Positions 34,086 to 45,981 of a stretch of DNA of 64,000 nt are shown one piece after another. Numbering within the stretch: the first letter of the stretch is position 1; each line of letters opens with the position of its first letter. The position numbers and the translations under genes were made by a program. Origin of the DNA: Coniochaeta sp. PMI_546 (Eukaryota > Ascomycota > Sordariomycetes > Coniochaetales > Coniochaetaceae); assembly GCA_021432605.1 (NCBI GenBank), contig MU271149.1:682001-746000 (forward strand). The letters are read 5' to 3'. Below the pieces are notes generated by a model. The model was not told where the DNA came from, ran no database searches, and saw nothing but the letters and a program-made list of their open reading frames with translations.

Positions 34086-34743
34086 CTACGTCACCTTTCG
34101 AAATGGGTATCGCAACCTGACGATTAGTAGCGCATACGAGACAGACCAGGACAGACAATAGGTAGATCTCACAGAACAAAACGTCGTCGCCCTCGAAGGA
34201 GGGCTGTTAGCAAGGGAGGCTCCCATCAGGGCTGGGTCACGCCTGGTAGGTGGTGTACCTGGCCGGTTGAAGGACGGGAGGTCGAGGGAGCTCAAGGAAG
34301 GCAGTGAGGGCGCACCTGGAGCCGGGGCTGCGGGGTTGAGCGCATGGAGGAACTCGCGGGTAATCCGCCTGTCGATGAGGGCTTGGACGTGGGCTTTGGG
34401 GGTCCCGGGCAGGATTACGTGCTTGCGGGCGAATACTGAGGCGTAGTCCTCGCGAATGCCAGGGAGGAGAGCATCGGGGTCCCCAACACCCTCGATGTCA
34501 CGCCTGCACCCAGGTGTGGTGATGAGGTTCTCGGGGTCGAAACCCTCCGCCCGGGTGGGAGTGGACGGGGTATTAGCCAACTGCCAGCTCAAGGCTGGAT
34601 CTGGGCTGAGCTCGGGTCTGGGAGTAGGCTAGACTTACTGCGAGTTCGGGAGGCAGGAGTTGACTGTGGTGAAACGTGTCGTTCACAAGGGCGGAGGAGC
34701 ACTGGCGTGGTCTGGATTTTCGACACCTTTGGGCTATCGTCAT
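34086..34743 (-). CDS. hypothetical protein, doubtful two-exon gene
   Basis: A possible gene has exon 1 34639..34743 (MTIAQRCRKSRPRQ to PPELA), an intron with a GTAAGT donor and a GGCAG acceptor, and exon 2 34086..34580, in phase, giving 199 residues. Exon 2 is GC-rich and protein-like for its first 110 residues (ARKHVILPGTPKAHVQALID; a Pro/Ser-rich stretch with SLPSLSSLDLPSF). The last 45 residues look like read-through into non-coding sequence, so another intron may be missed. No family was recognised. It is the only sign of coding in the surrounding 5 kb. Confidence 0.35.
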
Positions 34744-35067
34744 GATCCCGTCAGCGCTCCGACGATAGGTGATGGTTCTTGCTAGTTGGTACCTCGTCAG
34801 TGCCTAGATAGTGTAGGCTAACTGCGTCTACCTTGACACATATAATTCACCCAAACCGCGCCAAGTGTCTCTGTAACAGTGCTGCCACTGTTTGAGTACT
34901 CCGTGAGAATAGGAGTCCTCTGAGGAGTGATAGCAACTTTCTTCCACAAGGCACGGCGCAAGGCCATGAGCTCATTGAAAAAGAGTTTGGTTTACAAACA
35001 GAGTAATACAACATCTTACAATAAGATGTATAACCTACACATACACCTTCCCTCCAACCGTCACTTA
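34744..35067. other. short spacer
   Basis: These 324 bp lie between the doubtful gene and the 3' end of MSK1. They are AT-rich and presumably hold the MSK1 3' UTR. Nothing else was seen. Confidence 0.5.
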
Positions 35068-36928
35068 TCACCCTTTCTTCCTCCCCGACAACCCAACCAC
35101 GTTCCTCAAATTCCCAAAACTCAACGTGTCACTAATCCTCCTCGCCCCAGAGAACAGCATAACCAACCTCTCAACGCCGCATCCCCAACCTCCTGTAGGC
35201 GGCAGCCCGCTCTCCAGCGCCTGAACATAACTCTCGTCCACCACGACCTCCTCGCCAGCCTCTGGGTCGCGATGCCGCTTCGCCTGCTGCAAGAACTTGC
35301 GCCGCTGCGCGAACGGATCGTTTTCCTCCTCGTACATGTTGGCCAGCTCGCGGCCGTTGACGAAGAGCTCCGTGCGTGCGGAGACGATTTGGTTGGTGGT
35401 GGGACAGAGGAAGGACTTGGAGAGGGGTGACATGCAGGCTGGATGATGGGTGATGAAGAGCGGACCGGACGCGGAATGTGGCTCGAGGTATTCCCCTGCG
35501 AGCTTGTCGAGGAGTTTGGGAAGAGTGATGGGGGTCGCTTCGGATGCGAGGGGGATATCGTGCGTTTGAAGCAGTGAGATGAGGTCTTGCTGGGCGCCAT
35601 CGGAGTTCAGGTCGGGCAGAGTGAAACCGAGGGCTGCTTCGAGTGAGGGTATGAACTCGAGCTGTTTGTATGGCTTTTTGTATCGGCTGAGATCAATTTC
35701 TGGTAGGGAGGTAAGCTTTGTGGAAATGAGCTCTTGGCAGTGGTGAGCCAGGCCCGAGATCAACTCTTCAGTCTGCGTGATGAGGTCCGGTAGGCTAGCA
35801 TATGCGTTGTAGAACTCGCACATGGTGAACTCGGGGTTGTGTGACAGATCAATGCCCTCGTTCCGGAACGCCGGTCCCATCTCGAAGACCTTCTCGACGC
35901 CCCCTACAACCAGCCTCTTTAGCCAGAGCTCCGGAGCTATGCGCAGAGACAGCTCTTCCCCGCGGATGTAGGGCGAGGTGGTAGTGAATGGACGAGCAAT
36001 GGCACCGCCCGCGTTATCAGCGAGGATTGGAGTCTGGAATTCTAGAAAGCCTTGTTCATGAAAGAAGTCGCGCATATACTTCATGATATACGAGCGCAGA
36101 CGCAGTACATCGGCTGTCTCCCGGTTGACGAGCATGTCAATGTGTCGGTTCTGGACCTTGGCATCTTCTTCCTCCAGCTTGAAGGGCAAAGGAACAAGGC
36201 TGGGCGAAAGCATTTGCGGAAGTTGTGTCACGTCTATTGACAATTCGCCAGTCTGAGTACGAATGGCCTTTCCTGTAATGGCTGGGCTACGGTAAGCGAT
36301 GGGATAGGCAAGTGGAAGTGGACGTCACGTACAAATAAGGTCTCCTCTCCGGAGAAGCTTGGAGAGGTCTTTGAATGCATTGAGATCGACCCCAGCGGGC
36401 TCCAGTTTGCGGAAGTTGCACATGGCCTGTACATGTTCGAACTCGCCGGTGATGTCCAGGAAGACCAGCTTGGAGCTTGCTCGACGGACGGATTGGAGTC
36501 GTCCTACGAGATGTAAGCCTCAAGTCACGTCGTATTACGGATCATATTTAAGTACCACGCAGGACGACCTCCTCCTCGCCAGGATTCTCTTTTGAGACGT
36601 CACGGTACTTTTCTCTGAACGTCGGAATTCTCATTGGCATAGCAACGCTTCTTTGGATCCTGGGATACACTAAAGCTTTGGCCTGACTCAACTCCTCGAT
36701 GCGGGCGGCAACCGCATGAGAGCGTACCTCACTGGCGTCCTTTTCTTCCTCCACGTCAAGCTTTAAGCCTTTCCCCTTCGACTCTGTCACTAGACATCGC
36801 CTGACCGCACGCGACGCAACTGCATGCTGCCGAGCTGAATCATAGATACTGAGGTAGGCCTGTTTCTTCGCCGACAGCCGTTGATAGACATAAGGGCGCA
36901 GAAACTGGAGGCCCTGGGAAGAGTTCAT
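35068..36928 (-). CDS. MSK1: mitochondrial lysyl-tRNA synthetase
   Basis: The exons are 36556..36928, 36333..36503 and 35068..36281, giving 585 residues (yeast Msk1 has 576). The start MNSSQGLQFLRPYVYQRLSA is basic and fits a mitochondrial presequence. The OB-fold domain includes MRIPTFREKYRDV and KLVFLDITGEFEHVQAM. The class II core has a QTPILADNAGGAIARPFTTT motif 1 region, motif 2 FRNEGIDLSHNPEFTMCEFY and motif 3 GGWGCGVERLVMLFSG. It attaches Lys to mitochondrial tRNA. The acceptor of the second intron (CCCAG) is the phase-correct one that restores the conserved GDLISITGKAIRTQTGELSI. The MSD1 gene, with the same role for Asp, lies 12 kb to the left. Confidence 0.93.
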
Positions 36929-37333
36929 TGTATCTAAAGAGGCGGTCAATATAACAGCACCTCGATTCTAGGGCTATAATGGTGATGAAAAGAGGCAGTC
37001 AGAAAAGAAGGCATTTTTGATCACGCACGATGAATCGTGTCAGTCGCAACGGTTCTTAGATCTTCGGTATCATCATGTTGCCTTAGTATGAAACTCGAGG
37101 AGTACACTTACATTTACGATTGCCTCTACGTGCATTGTTGTTAGCACGTGGAACTTTGGAACGAAAGGAGACTTGTTAATGTTGACGTGAGAGATTTGTG
37201 TCTCGTTTTTGAAGTTGTTGGCCAAAGCACCCAGCGTACTAGACTTATGTAAGGCCCACTTCAACAAGCCAGCCGAAGTTGAGCCGCCCTTCACCGAACG
37301 ACCACTCGCTCACCGAGCCAAGCGACATTAGCG
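36929..37333. other. spacer upstream of MSK1
   Basis: This is the promoter region of MSK1 and the possible 3' side of the doubtful gene at 37334. A stretch at 37090-37250 on the minus strand reads as a protein-like frame (ALANNFKNETQISHVNINK) but could not be tied to a gene. Confidence 0.4.
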
Positions 37334-37740
37334 TCAAGTGCTGTTTAGCCGAAGATACTCCAGGCACAATGCCTGTCCGTCGTTCTGATCTTCGATTTCG
37401 ATCCAATATGCCGCTGTTGACTGCTACTATCTCCATTGTGAGAGCTTGGACTGGAAATTCAAATCACAAGGAAACTCACCCGGGACATGTCTTTCACAAC
37501 TGCGCTAAGGTGAACAAGGTCGAATTCCAGCCTCGCGCTAAAGTTCGAAGCCAACATGCAAGGCTGACAGAGTTGGTGCTCCACCTGGAACTTCCCAGTG
37601 CCAGTCGCCAGGTTAGACCCACCGAGGCAGACCTGCATGGCATCGCCGTCGTCTTGATCAGCTTCGCCGTCTTCTGGAAATTCTTCGTATCCGACTCGCT
37701 TTCTCTTACCGCGATCCGGACTTACCATTGCGGCCGACAT
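37334..37740 (-). CDS. small hypothetical protein, doubtful
   Basis: An ATG frame [20 protein letters not shown] runs to a GTGAGT donor (exon 37480..37740). A GTAGCAG acceptor 59 nt later restores frame (exon 37334..37420; [20 protein letters not shown]), giving 115 residues. Composition is protein-like, with a basic patch, an acidic patch ([11 protein letters not shown]) and several cysteines. No family was recognised. The start codon is only 45 bp from the TIM10 start on the other strand, so the frame may instead lie in TIM10's 5' leader by chance. An alternative first intron (GTAAGT at the fifth codon) would give a different protein. Confidence 0.35.
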
Positions 37741-37785
37741 CTTACACCCCTCGTGCTATTGATTTTAGTAATACACACCGTCAAG

Positions 37786-38257
37786 ATGTCGTTCTTTGGA
37801 ATGGGCAGGCAACAGCCTACGTCGGCCGAGAAGATCGCTGCCGTGGAGCAGGAGATGAAGCTGATGGCTTCTATGCATAACCGGTACGTTCTTTTTGCCA
37901 AACCCAGCCTCGTTTCTATACTTGCCGTGGGACTCTGCCTGTGCTTGTGCTCCATCTGGGCAGCATCTCCCCATATATGAGCTAGTGATCGCTTGTTTCT
38001 CATCTGCTCTGATAAGAGTTCTCCTGCAACGCTTAGCTAACTGATTCCTTTTCCACAGCATGATCCAAATGTGCACAAAGAAGTGCCTCCCAACCGACTA
38101 CCGCGAAGGCGAACTCAACAAGGGCGAGTCTGTCTGCCTAGACCGCTGTGCAGCAAAATTTTTCGAGGCGCACACCGTTGTCTCCACGGCGCTCGAGAAG
38201 GAGAGTCAAAACAGGGGCGGCCCGGCGGCTGGTGGTGGTTTTGGCTTTGGAGGTTAG
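37786..38257 (+). CDS. TIM10: mitochondrial intermembrane-space chaperone Tim10
   Basis: The exons are 37786..37883 and 38059..38257, giving 98 residues. The frame joins HNR to [19 protein letters not shown]. The twin CX3C motif of small Tim proteins is complete (CTKKC, 16 residues, CLDRC), and the Tim10 features [22 protein letters not shown] and [19 protein letters not shown] are present. Tim9-Tim10 hexamers carry hydrophobic precursors across the intermembrane space; the cysteines form two disulphides through Mia40. The C-terminal tail is Gly-rich ([13 protein letters not shown]), as in other filamentous fungi. The 175-nt intron is longer than most here. Confidence 0.95.
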
Positions 38258-38983
38258 AGGTGATGTTAGGATATCGCAATGTGGCATTGGGGTTGTCTTC
38301 CTGTTGGCTTAAGAATTGACGGACGACTGCTATCCTGTGGTCGGCGCTGCCGCCTTTCTCTGATGCCGCGCTGTATTATGTAAAGTCTTTCCGGGACATG
38401 GACATAACTCGCATACCCCCCCGGTGCGTCTGTTTTGCTTTGGGTTCTGTACAATATTGTTCGGTTCTGGAAGAGGGGATTCAAGGCATGACTTTAGAAG
38501 GGACCACGGCATAGGGTTCTATCGGAGATGAATACCAAAATGTCTACTCGTAACTACCTTACCTATCTACACACTTTGACTTGGGATGCAGGGATGAATG
38601 GGGTGATTTATCAGGGAAGGAACGAAGGGCATAAGGCACGAATGTAGTTTGCGACGGAGAGAGAGCTTCGCCGACAATTTCCCAAGAAACAGAGGCATAG
38701 AAGGAGACTCACGAGCAGAAGCCTTCGTCGAAGGGCTTATGACATAGGTGAGACCCATAAGAAGAAATTCACCGGCGAGAAGAAACTGGGTCATGATAGA
38801 GGGAAACCATTAGAGAGAAAGAAAAGCCAAGTTGTGTGAAAAACGTCAAGAATATATTTCATGTACTCCCGTCGCAATGCATTGCTATGCTAGCCATAAC
38901 AATCAGATGCTACGCCATGATGCCCGTCCCCAGACACCAAACAGTCATATTATCCAAAAACGTTCTCGGCCAAATGCAGCGGA
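38258..38983. other. convergent 3' spacer
   Basis: This lies between the ends of TIM10 (plus) and the Stb6-like gene (minus). An AACTACCTTACCTA word occurs near 38557. No gene was recognised. Confidence 0.5.
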
Positions 38984-41782
38984 TCACTTCGGCGTCTCCT
39001 GCGTGATATTCGGCCCAGTCCCGATCCCAGTGAGCGTTCGAACAGCCCAATGCAGCCAGCTCTCAGTCTCAAGCACGGCCTTGAGTTCCGCTGCGCGGGC
39101 CTCGACATCCTCGACCTGCTTCTCGAACTGCGCCACCCCGTCCTCAACGTCCTGCACTTTGCTCACCAGCGCGTTGATCTCGTACTCGAGCTTCGCGACC
39201 AGAACTTCGACGTCCTTGACCGCCTCGGCCAGGTGCGCGCGCTCCTCGGCCAGCATCTCGCTGCTGCTGTGCTTGAGGCGCTGATAAGCGTCCGATAGTT
39301 GATAGTAGACATTCTGAAGGGACTCTTGCTGGCGCGCGTAGGTGTCATCTAGGTTCTCGACGGCGGAGAGTTTGGAGGATACCCAGGGGAATATTTCCAG
39401 TTGGAGGGCGGCGATGCTCGCGTAGAGAGAGCGCGCAATTTCGGCGGAGCTGTGAAGTTGCTGCAGGGCGGAGAAGCTGTCGAGGGTGTCGCTTTCTTCG
39501 TCCATGTCGACTATGGAGTCCCAACGGAGAAGCGCCTCTTCGGCGTTGCTGAAGGACAGGCGACGGGGCCAGCGGTTCTCGTTGAGGCAGCACTCTTGAG
39601 TTGGCGAGGAGATGTTGACGCTATGCCGCCGCTGGAGATAGGTGATGGGTATGTCAGAGTTGCGTTCTGCTTCTAAGACCGGTCCTTGCAGATCGCCCTC
39701 CTCCACTACTGAGCCGGCCACTGATGGATCATTCTCGACCAACTCCTTTCGAATCTCTCTGTTTTCGGTTTCTGGTTTAATTTCATCGCTCATTCGCCGT
39801 TCTGGTATGCCTTCCAGCGTTTTTGCAGCATCCCGAAAGGCAGTCATGGGCACTGGCGTTTCGCCATCCTCTGAGGTATTGTGAGCAGCAGCAACCGTGG
39901 CGTTCTCTGCGGCCCTTTCCTTCTTGAAAGCATCAGCGTATTCTTCTGGCTTGTTCTTCCATGTGAAGGCTCTGGTGGCGACAACGGGACTTGAAAGTGC
40001 TGCTGATGACTGCGCAAGCGTCGCGATGCTGGGGGTGTTGGACCACGCCGTATCCGGGGTCTCGTCCTTCGATGGCCGGCTCACATGACCTCTAAGGTTG
40101 CTTCCAACAGCATCGCGTATGCGCCCAAAGCCGGAACGTGCATCGCTCACTTTGCCCGCGACGCTCCTGAAGACCGTCTTCCGCGAAGCATCCTTGTCCC
40201 CAGGCGAGTCTGCCATACTGATTGCCGATCCGGGCGGTGCTGCAGAGTAGACATTTGAAAAATCTTCTCTCCGCCTGACTTCGACTTCTTCGTCAAGAGG
40301 CAGTGACTGTGCCCTTCTGCTTGCTGTCTGGCTGGAATCCTCCTTCGAATCTTTTCCAAAAAGGAGACCGCTGGCCTCTGACATGGAGTGATCGTGTGGT
40401 TCTGAGCCTGTTCTTCTCGCCTTCCCGTGCCATAGCCATTTCGGCTTCTCGCCGTAGACGAGACTGATGAACCTGTCAAAGTCGGCCGTCTCGATGTCTC
40501 CTATGCCTGCCTTCTCCTTGCCGCCAACCATGCCGATGACAAGCTCGCCCCTCTTACCGCCGATCTCAGCGACCGTAGACTTCACCGCTTTCTGAACGCC
40601 CCAGCCGCCTTCGCCAGCAGCTGCTTTCGCCGTGACGTTGTGGAGCTTCAAGAGCGTTTTGCGGTCTAGTCGTCTCGTCCGTTCTAGTTTGTACGCTTTC
40701 TGAAACGTCCCGATGCCCTTCTTCATATTGTCCACGTCAAACACATCTTTGGTGATGGGCGCCCCGTAATAGCTGAGGCGATTCCTCGCTCCCATCAATG
40801 TGCCTAGTAGTGCTGCCACAGTTGTGGGACCGAGTATGCCATCGGTTGGCTCGATATTGTAGTACTCGGACCCGATCTCAGTCCACCAGTTGTTTATTGC
40901 AGTTTCTGTAACATCACAAAGCAAGCCATCTATGTATTCTTGTTCGAGTTTGCCGAAGATAAACAGCGCTGTCTGGCACATCTTGACGAGCTCCAAGACG
41001 CTCTGAAAGAATGGTACCCGGTCACTAGTCTTGTAGAGCTGCAGGAATTTGGCCTGCGTTGCTGGCGTGGGGTCAGACAGTGTCATGCCTGACCGACCAG
41101 AGCAGCCAAGTCGTTTGAGGTCTTCATTGATGATGAATATCTGGCGGTGTTTGCGTATGTCGCCGTCTGGTATGGCAATAACGGTCAGGGCAGAGGGAAA
41201 ACTGCTCAAGTTGGTCACCATGAGCTCCCCGGCCTCGGTCTCCTTTGGCCGCGCATGATACTGCTGCACAGCTTTGAAGTATACCCTCAGCCTCGGCGAC
41301 CAGTCTTTCTCGTCCTCAGGAACACCCAAGACGCCAACAACGGCTGAGTGGCTCGGGTCACCGGTGTAAGTCGCAATGACCAGGGTCGGCGATTTCCGAG
41401 AGCATGCCCACTGTTCGACCAGGTAGAGTTCGTAGCCTTGCAGGACTCTTTTTCGTTCGATGAGGGTCACGGAGGGGTCTTCTTCGAGAAACCTGACGGA
41501 CGGGCTGTCTTAGTACATTCTGTCCGCATACGAAACATCCACTGCTATGGCCAGCTGGTGCAGACAGGCTTACTTGAACGCTACCGGGTCCGGCAAAACG
41601 ACACGCTTCTTTTTCTGCGGAACTGGGGACATGGACCCAGATGCCTCCCCGGAGCCATCGAGCCTTGCCCCAGGATAGGCCTCAAGACCAGCAGCAGTAC
41701 GAGCATTGCGTTGGGATGCGATGCGCGCGAGCGTGATTTCCTCCTCGCGGTAAGGAGCCGGAAAGGCGAGCCGGAAGGACAT
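38984..41782 (-). CDS. STB6: Stb6/Stb2-like protein (Sin3-binding family)
   Basis: The exons are 41574..41782 and 38984..41492, phase 2, giving 905 residues starting MSFRLAFPAPYREEEI. The STB6-like N-terminal domain covers about residues 75-420. It includes RVLQGYELYLVEQWACSR, VTNLSSFPSALTVIAIPDGD, NEDLKRLGCSGRSGMTLSDP, CDVTETAINNWWTEIGSEYY and DGILGPTTVAALLGTLMGAR. A Ser-rich, probably disordered middle follows. A coiled coil lies at about 770-870 (EERAHLAEAVKDVEVLVAKL). Yeast Stb2 and Stb6 were found as Sin3-binding proteins and belong to a deacetylase-linked module; the function in moulds is little known. The gene is divergent from RMD5. Confidence 0.85.
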
Positions 41783-42631
41783 GGTCTGGTGTCTGTTGTT
41801 CCTCAAGTCTGTGGGGTTACCTGTACGCAGGCATGATCCGACAGCTCAGGTCCAGCTCGCATCACGGCTTGTGTTGACACAGCGGGAAGCAGAGTCAAGA
41901 GACGGTGTGTGGCAGTAGCTGCAGCCAAGTGGACAAAGTAGTTATGCGATCGTGGGTACAGTGCATCGTGGGGTCCAACGTGGTGACACCTTGCTTCTAT
42001 GAGTCTATCAGAAGGTCATACTGGTCGTTTGAGCCGAGGAAACAAACGAACAATAACCCAAGCAGCAATGTCGAGGTTGTTAGGTATGTTTAGCTTGTGT
42101 TCAGCTCGTGTTGAACTTGGCATGTGACGCCATCATTTCCACAGCGGGAAGCCACCTGAGTTGGCCAGGCGGTGCAGGAGTGAAACGCCCTCTTCGACCC
42201 CTGTAACCGCCCATATCGGCCTTCGATAAGAGTCCTAGCGTTGCACTACCGGTACAGACTTTAGCGGGGAATGCCACCGCTTTTCCAGTTCATCCAGGTC
42301 ATCCCCACATTACCTTGCCGCAGGCCCGGAGCTTGCCCATCATCATCATCCGGATTCAAAGCACATTCAACCCTCACTTTACATATTAAGCTTGCACCGT
42401 TCCTGTGTGCTCGTCAGAACCACCAAACTCAAATATTGACTATAAAGTTCGTCTCGAGATCGGGAGCAGTTGCCAGGCAGGAACCAGACAACGAACGAGA
42501 GCTTGATCCCAGTACTACATAGACAAAGTGTCTCTTCGTCGTCTATACGCTGCGTTCTCTCGAGAACCCAGCTCCGGCGTGAACAGCCACCACGCCCTTG
42601 ATCAACATCACATCTGATGTGAACTATTGAC
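41783..42631. promoter_or_regulatory. divergent promoter region of STB6-like gene and RMD5
   Basis: These 849 bp lie between two start codons transcribed outward. No clear TATA box was seen. A CATCATCATCATC stretch occurs near 42340, and the RMD5 leader is CA-rich. Confidence 0.45.
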
Positions 42632-44007
42632 ATGGAGACCTTGCAGAAAGAGCTGAGAAGCCTGAATCAGGCTTCCAGGCTCACTTCCGCTGTCAACGAT
42701 GTCGATCAGATCATCGCCGAGCTCACTGCCGCCCGAGAACAAGTCGCTGCTAGTTCGTTTCCGCCTTCCTGACTATTTGTCAAGATGTTGCTAACGTTGG
42801 TACAGCATTAGATACCCATACAGCTAGCCTGACGATGACGAAACTCCAGAACCCCCTGAAGGAACGGTTCGAGGCTGTGAACAAAGACTTGGCGAACGTG
42901 AGCAAGGCACAGAAGAAGCTGGGCAAAGCACTGGACAAGGCACTCCCTCCCAAGCCACTACCGACGGAGCACGATGCCATGCAGAACCGTACTGCTCTCA
43001 TCAATCGAGCCATCGCGATGCATCTCCTCCGCGAGGGCGAGTTCGAAGTCGCCTCTACCTTCATAACTGAGACGCAGAACAACCCATCTCTCGACCTCGC
43101 CCCTCACCATCCGATATCGACACCAATACCAATACCGATAGAAACAGGCGACACAGACCAGCCCATGTCCGACATAGACGACGAGATGTCCCACTCAATG
43201 TCCACCACCGGCACAACCAGGCACCCGGAGCTCCTTCCTATCCACTCCCAAGAACTACAAGAGAAATTCACAGACATGTACCGCATCCTGCAAGACCTCC
43301 GGTCCCACAACCTCATGCCCGCCATCGAATGGGCACGTCAAAATAGCGAAGCTCTCGAAGCCCGCGGCTCCAACTTCGAGTTCGAGCTCAGCAAGCTGCA
43401 GTACGTCTGGCTCTTCAAGGGCCCGACTACCAACAACCTCCCGGATGACATCCATAACGGCCGCTCCGGCGCCCTACTCTATGCCCGCCAGAACTTCGGC
43501 CGCTTCCAGGCCCGCCACCTGCGCGAGATCCAGCAGCTGGCTTCTGCAATGGTCTACGCCCCCAACCTAGCTGACTCCCCCTACCGCTCCGTCTTCGCCT
43601 CAGACACCGCCTTCTCCGACATTGCCGCATCCTTCACACGGGAGTTCTGCTCCCTTCTCGGTCTATCAGCCGAGTCGCCCCTCTACGTGGCCGCCACGGC
43701 CGGCGCCCTCGCCCTGCCCAGGTTACTCAAATACACCTCTGCCGCGAAGGCAAAGGGGACAGCCTGGACGACAGCCGACGAGCTCGCCTTCGAGACACCT
43801 CTCCCGCAAAGAATGGTGTACCACAGCATTTTCGTCTGTCCCGTCTCAAAGGAGCAGACGACAGAGGCCAACCCGCCAATGATGATTCCCTGCGGCCACG
43901 TCCTTGCCAAGGAGACGCTGACCAAGCTGTGCAAAGGGTCCAGGTTTAAGTGCCCCTACTGCCCGAGCGACGGCAATATCAAAGATGCCAAGCAGATCAT
44001 TCTTTAG
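42632..44007 (+). CDS. RMD5: GID/CTLH ubiquitin ligase subunit Rmd5 (Gid2)
   Basis: The exons are 42632..42752 and 42806..44007 (phase 1, GCTAAC branch site), giving 440 residues. An N-terminal coiled coil (METLQKELRSLNQASRLTSA) is followed by a LisH-like region (NRAIAMHLLREGEFEVASTF), a CTLH motif (FTDMYRILQDLRSHNLMPAI), a CRA region, and a C-terminal degenerate RING at about 385-430 (CPVSKEQ, then MMIPCGHVLAKETLTKL, then FKCPYCPS). In yeast Rmd5 pairs with Gid9 as the catalytic RING dimer that destroys gluconeogenic enzymes after glucose returns. The family's atypical RING, with a Ser where a Cys is usual, is conserved here. Confidence 0.92.
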
Positions 44008-44779
44008 AGAAGTACGAAGCTGCTGTAGCTTCAGGGGGTGGGGTTTTTGTACGATCACGGTAGAAGCGAGGGTCCATCGGCCGGTCACACAAGCGAAGGA
44101 AAGTCCTTTGGGGTGAGAACCGGTCTTGCCCTTTCCCTGGGACATAGGAGTTGAAGGAATTGGAATATGAGGGATTCGCAAACACCGTGTTTATCCAATT
44201 TAGGGGACCTACGGCGTCATGGTCGTGCTGTACATACAGACAGACATGAATGGTATTGAGTCGTTCACTCAGTCGAACGAGTCTTATGGTATACAGCCAG
44301 TCGTGGAGGCAGAATCGATACCTCACTTTACGTCCGCTCTGAAAGAATATGGGACGCTAAGCCAAACGTCACAAATCACATCTTTCGACATCCCAAGCAG
44401 CTTAGTCGCTGAAGCCAATGTTCAGCATTTCGCCCGCCATCTCAACAAGCTAACAAAAGCTACACAGACAGTGATCTGGTCTTGCAAATGAGGCAGCAAC
44501 ATGTCGCAATATGAAACCAGAACTCCAGCGCCCTGTTCCCGTCCATGAGCCGGAAAACCGTCGGAATGCCCCAGATGGAAATAGTAGAGAAAAAAAAGAA
44601 CATTAACTCAGAAGGAAAGTGGTATTGTTCGCTCACATCTTCCATCCTGCCCACACTCGCCGGTGTGGCCCCAAGTGGCAGATCAAGCAAAAGCATCATA
44701 AGCCCAGGGTTCATAACGGGGCGTAAAACAACTTCGACCCTTTGTACATTCTATCTTTCCCCTTTCTTTTCTTCCTGCT
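44008..44779. other. convergent 3' spacer
   Basis: This lies between the ends of RMD5 (plus) and the UPF0658 gene (minus). Only short open frames occur, such as one at 44219-44491, without protein-like features. Confidence 0.5.
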
Positions 44780-45981
44780 TTAGTCGATCGTCATCCGACT
44801 GGGCAGCTGCGGCTTCTGGTCCTGCATCTGGTACGCGTTCTCAACCTTCTCTACATCCTCCGCGGAGCTCTTGACCAGATGGTTCTTCAGCCCCTTGCCA
44901 AAGTTGCTCATGCAGATGAACGCATTCACAATCGTCAATATGATGAGGATGATGGTCATGACGGCGAAAGCCGTCAGACTCCTCCGGACGGCCAGGTAGT
45001 TGGCTTGGTGGGAGGGCTGGTAGATGCGCACGAGCTTGAAAAAGAAGTAGGCCAGGCCGGCAAAGTAGAGCCCTATGACGGCCACCATGCCGAGCTTGAT
45101 CTCTCGGCGGGTGAAGAAGGCGGCCGAGAGGAGGATGGCTATTGTGACTGGTATGGCAGCTATCGTGAGCGCGAACTCGACGTCCGTTTTGCCCGTTACA
45201 ATGACGAGGAATTGGACTGTGAAGCCGAGGAAGAAGAAGAAGTCGAATTTCAGGAGGGCGATGTAGATCTGGAACAATGTCAGTACTGGTTAAAGGGAGC
45301 GAAAATCGCGCTTGTAGACAACACTGACCTGGTAGTGCAAGAAGCGCTTCTTCATACGATAGTCGGCACCGATCTGCTTCAGGATATCCCAAGCAAACTC
45401 CTTGTACAGCTGCCACGATATGTAGGCCAATGCTACCGTGGCAACAGCAATGATACAAGGAATAGCGATGAGAAACGGTCGACACCGCAACCAAACATCG
45501 TGTTCTCCCAATGAGTTGGCCCGGATCGCACCGTTTGCCTCTAGGAGATCAATGGCATTTCCGATCTGGTCGATCTGCAGTGCCGTGTAGGCCAGCAGGG
45601 CCGGGTTACATATGCAGAGACCGATGATCTGAATGGTGTTCTTGCTGCGCAGAGCATCCCATACCAGTATCAGCTGGTAGATAAAGGCGAAGACGAAGAG
45701 CGTTAAGAAGGTTGGGATGGTTTTGTATTGCGAATTGAGTTGCTCGTCGCCGAACTTGAAGTTGGGTTGGATGCTCAGTTGAAATCTGGCGAAGACGTAT
45801 CTGCATTGCCATCTATCAGCATGAGTCCTCTCGTTGACCGTGATAACTGCTCTACTTACGCTTCAAAGGCCATACATATTATAGCTTGGACGGCGGCAGT
45901 GGCAAAGAATAGCCGCCTCCATTTCGATGATAGAAACTCAAACCTGCTCCTCCGAGGGCCGAGTCGCGATGATGGCGGCAT
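44780..45981 (-). CDS. UPF0658 Golgi apparatus membrane protein
   Basis: The exons are 45860..45981, 45329..45800 and 44780..45268, all in phase, giving about 360 residues. About eight hydrophobic helices are spread through the protein. Family-like pieces are the first helix AVQAIICMAFEAYVFARFQL, QYKTIPTFLTLFVFAFIYQL, FAWDILKQIGADYRMKKRF and FFTRREIKLGMVAVIGLYF. A charged tail (KSSAEDVEKVENAYQMQDQK) faces the cytosol. A fission yeast homologue is reported in the Golgi; the biochemical role is unknown. The start at 45981 is the first in-frame ATG, but the same frame stays open and protein-like for about 210 bp upstream (ARQPYQQTYDQPSSYAGGYH), so an extra 5' exon is likely. Confidence 0.82.

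Noticed and set aside
37279-37980. 233-codon plus-strand frame running into TIM10
   Set aside because: It reads through the TIM10 start and into its intron. The conserved Tim10 protein starts at 37786, so the upstream part is leader or chance.
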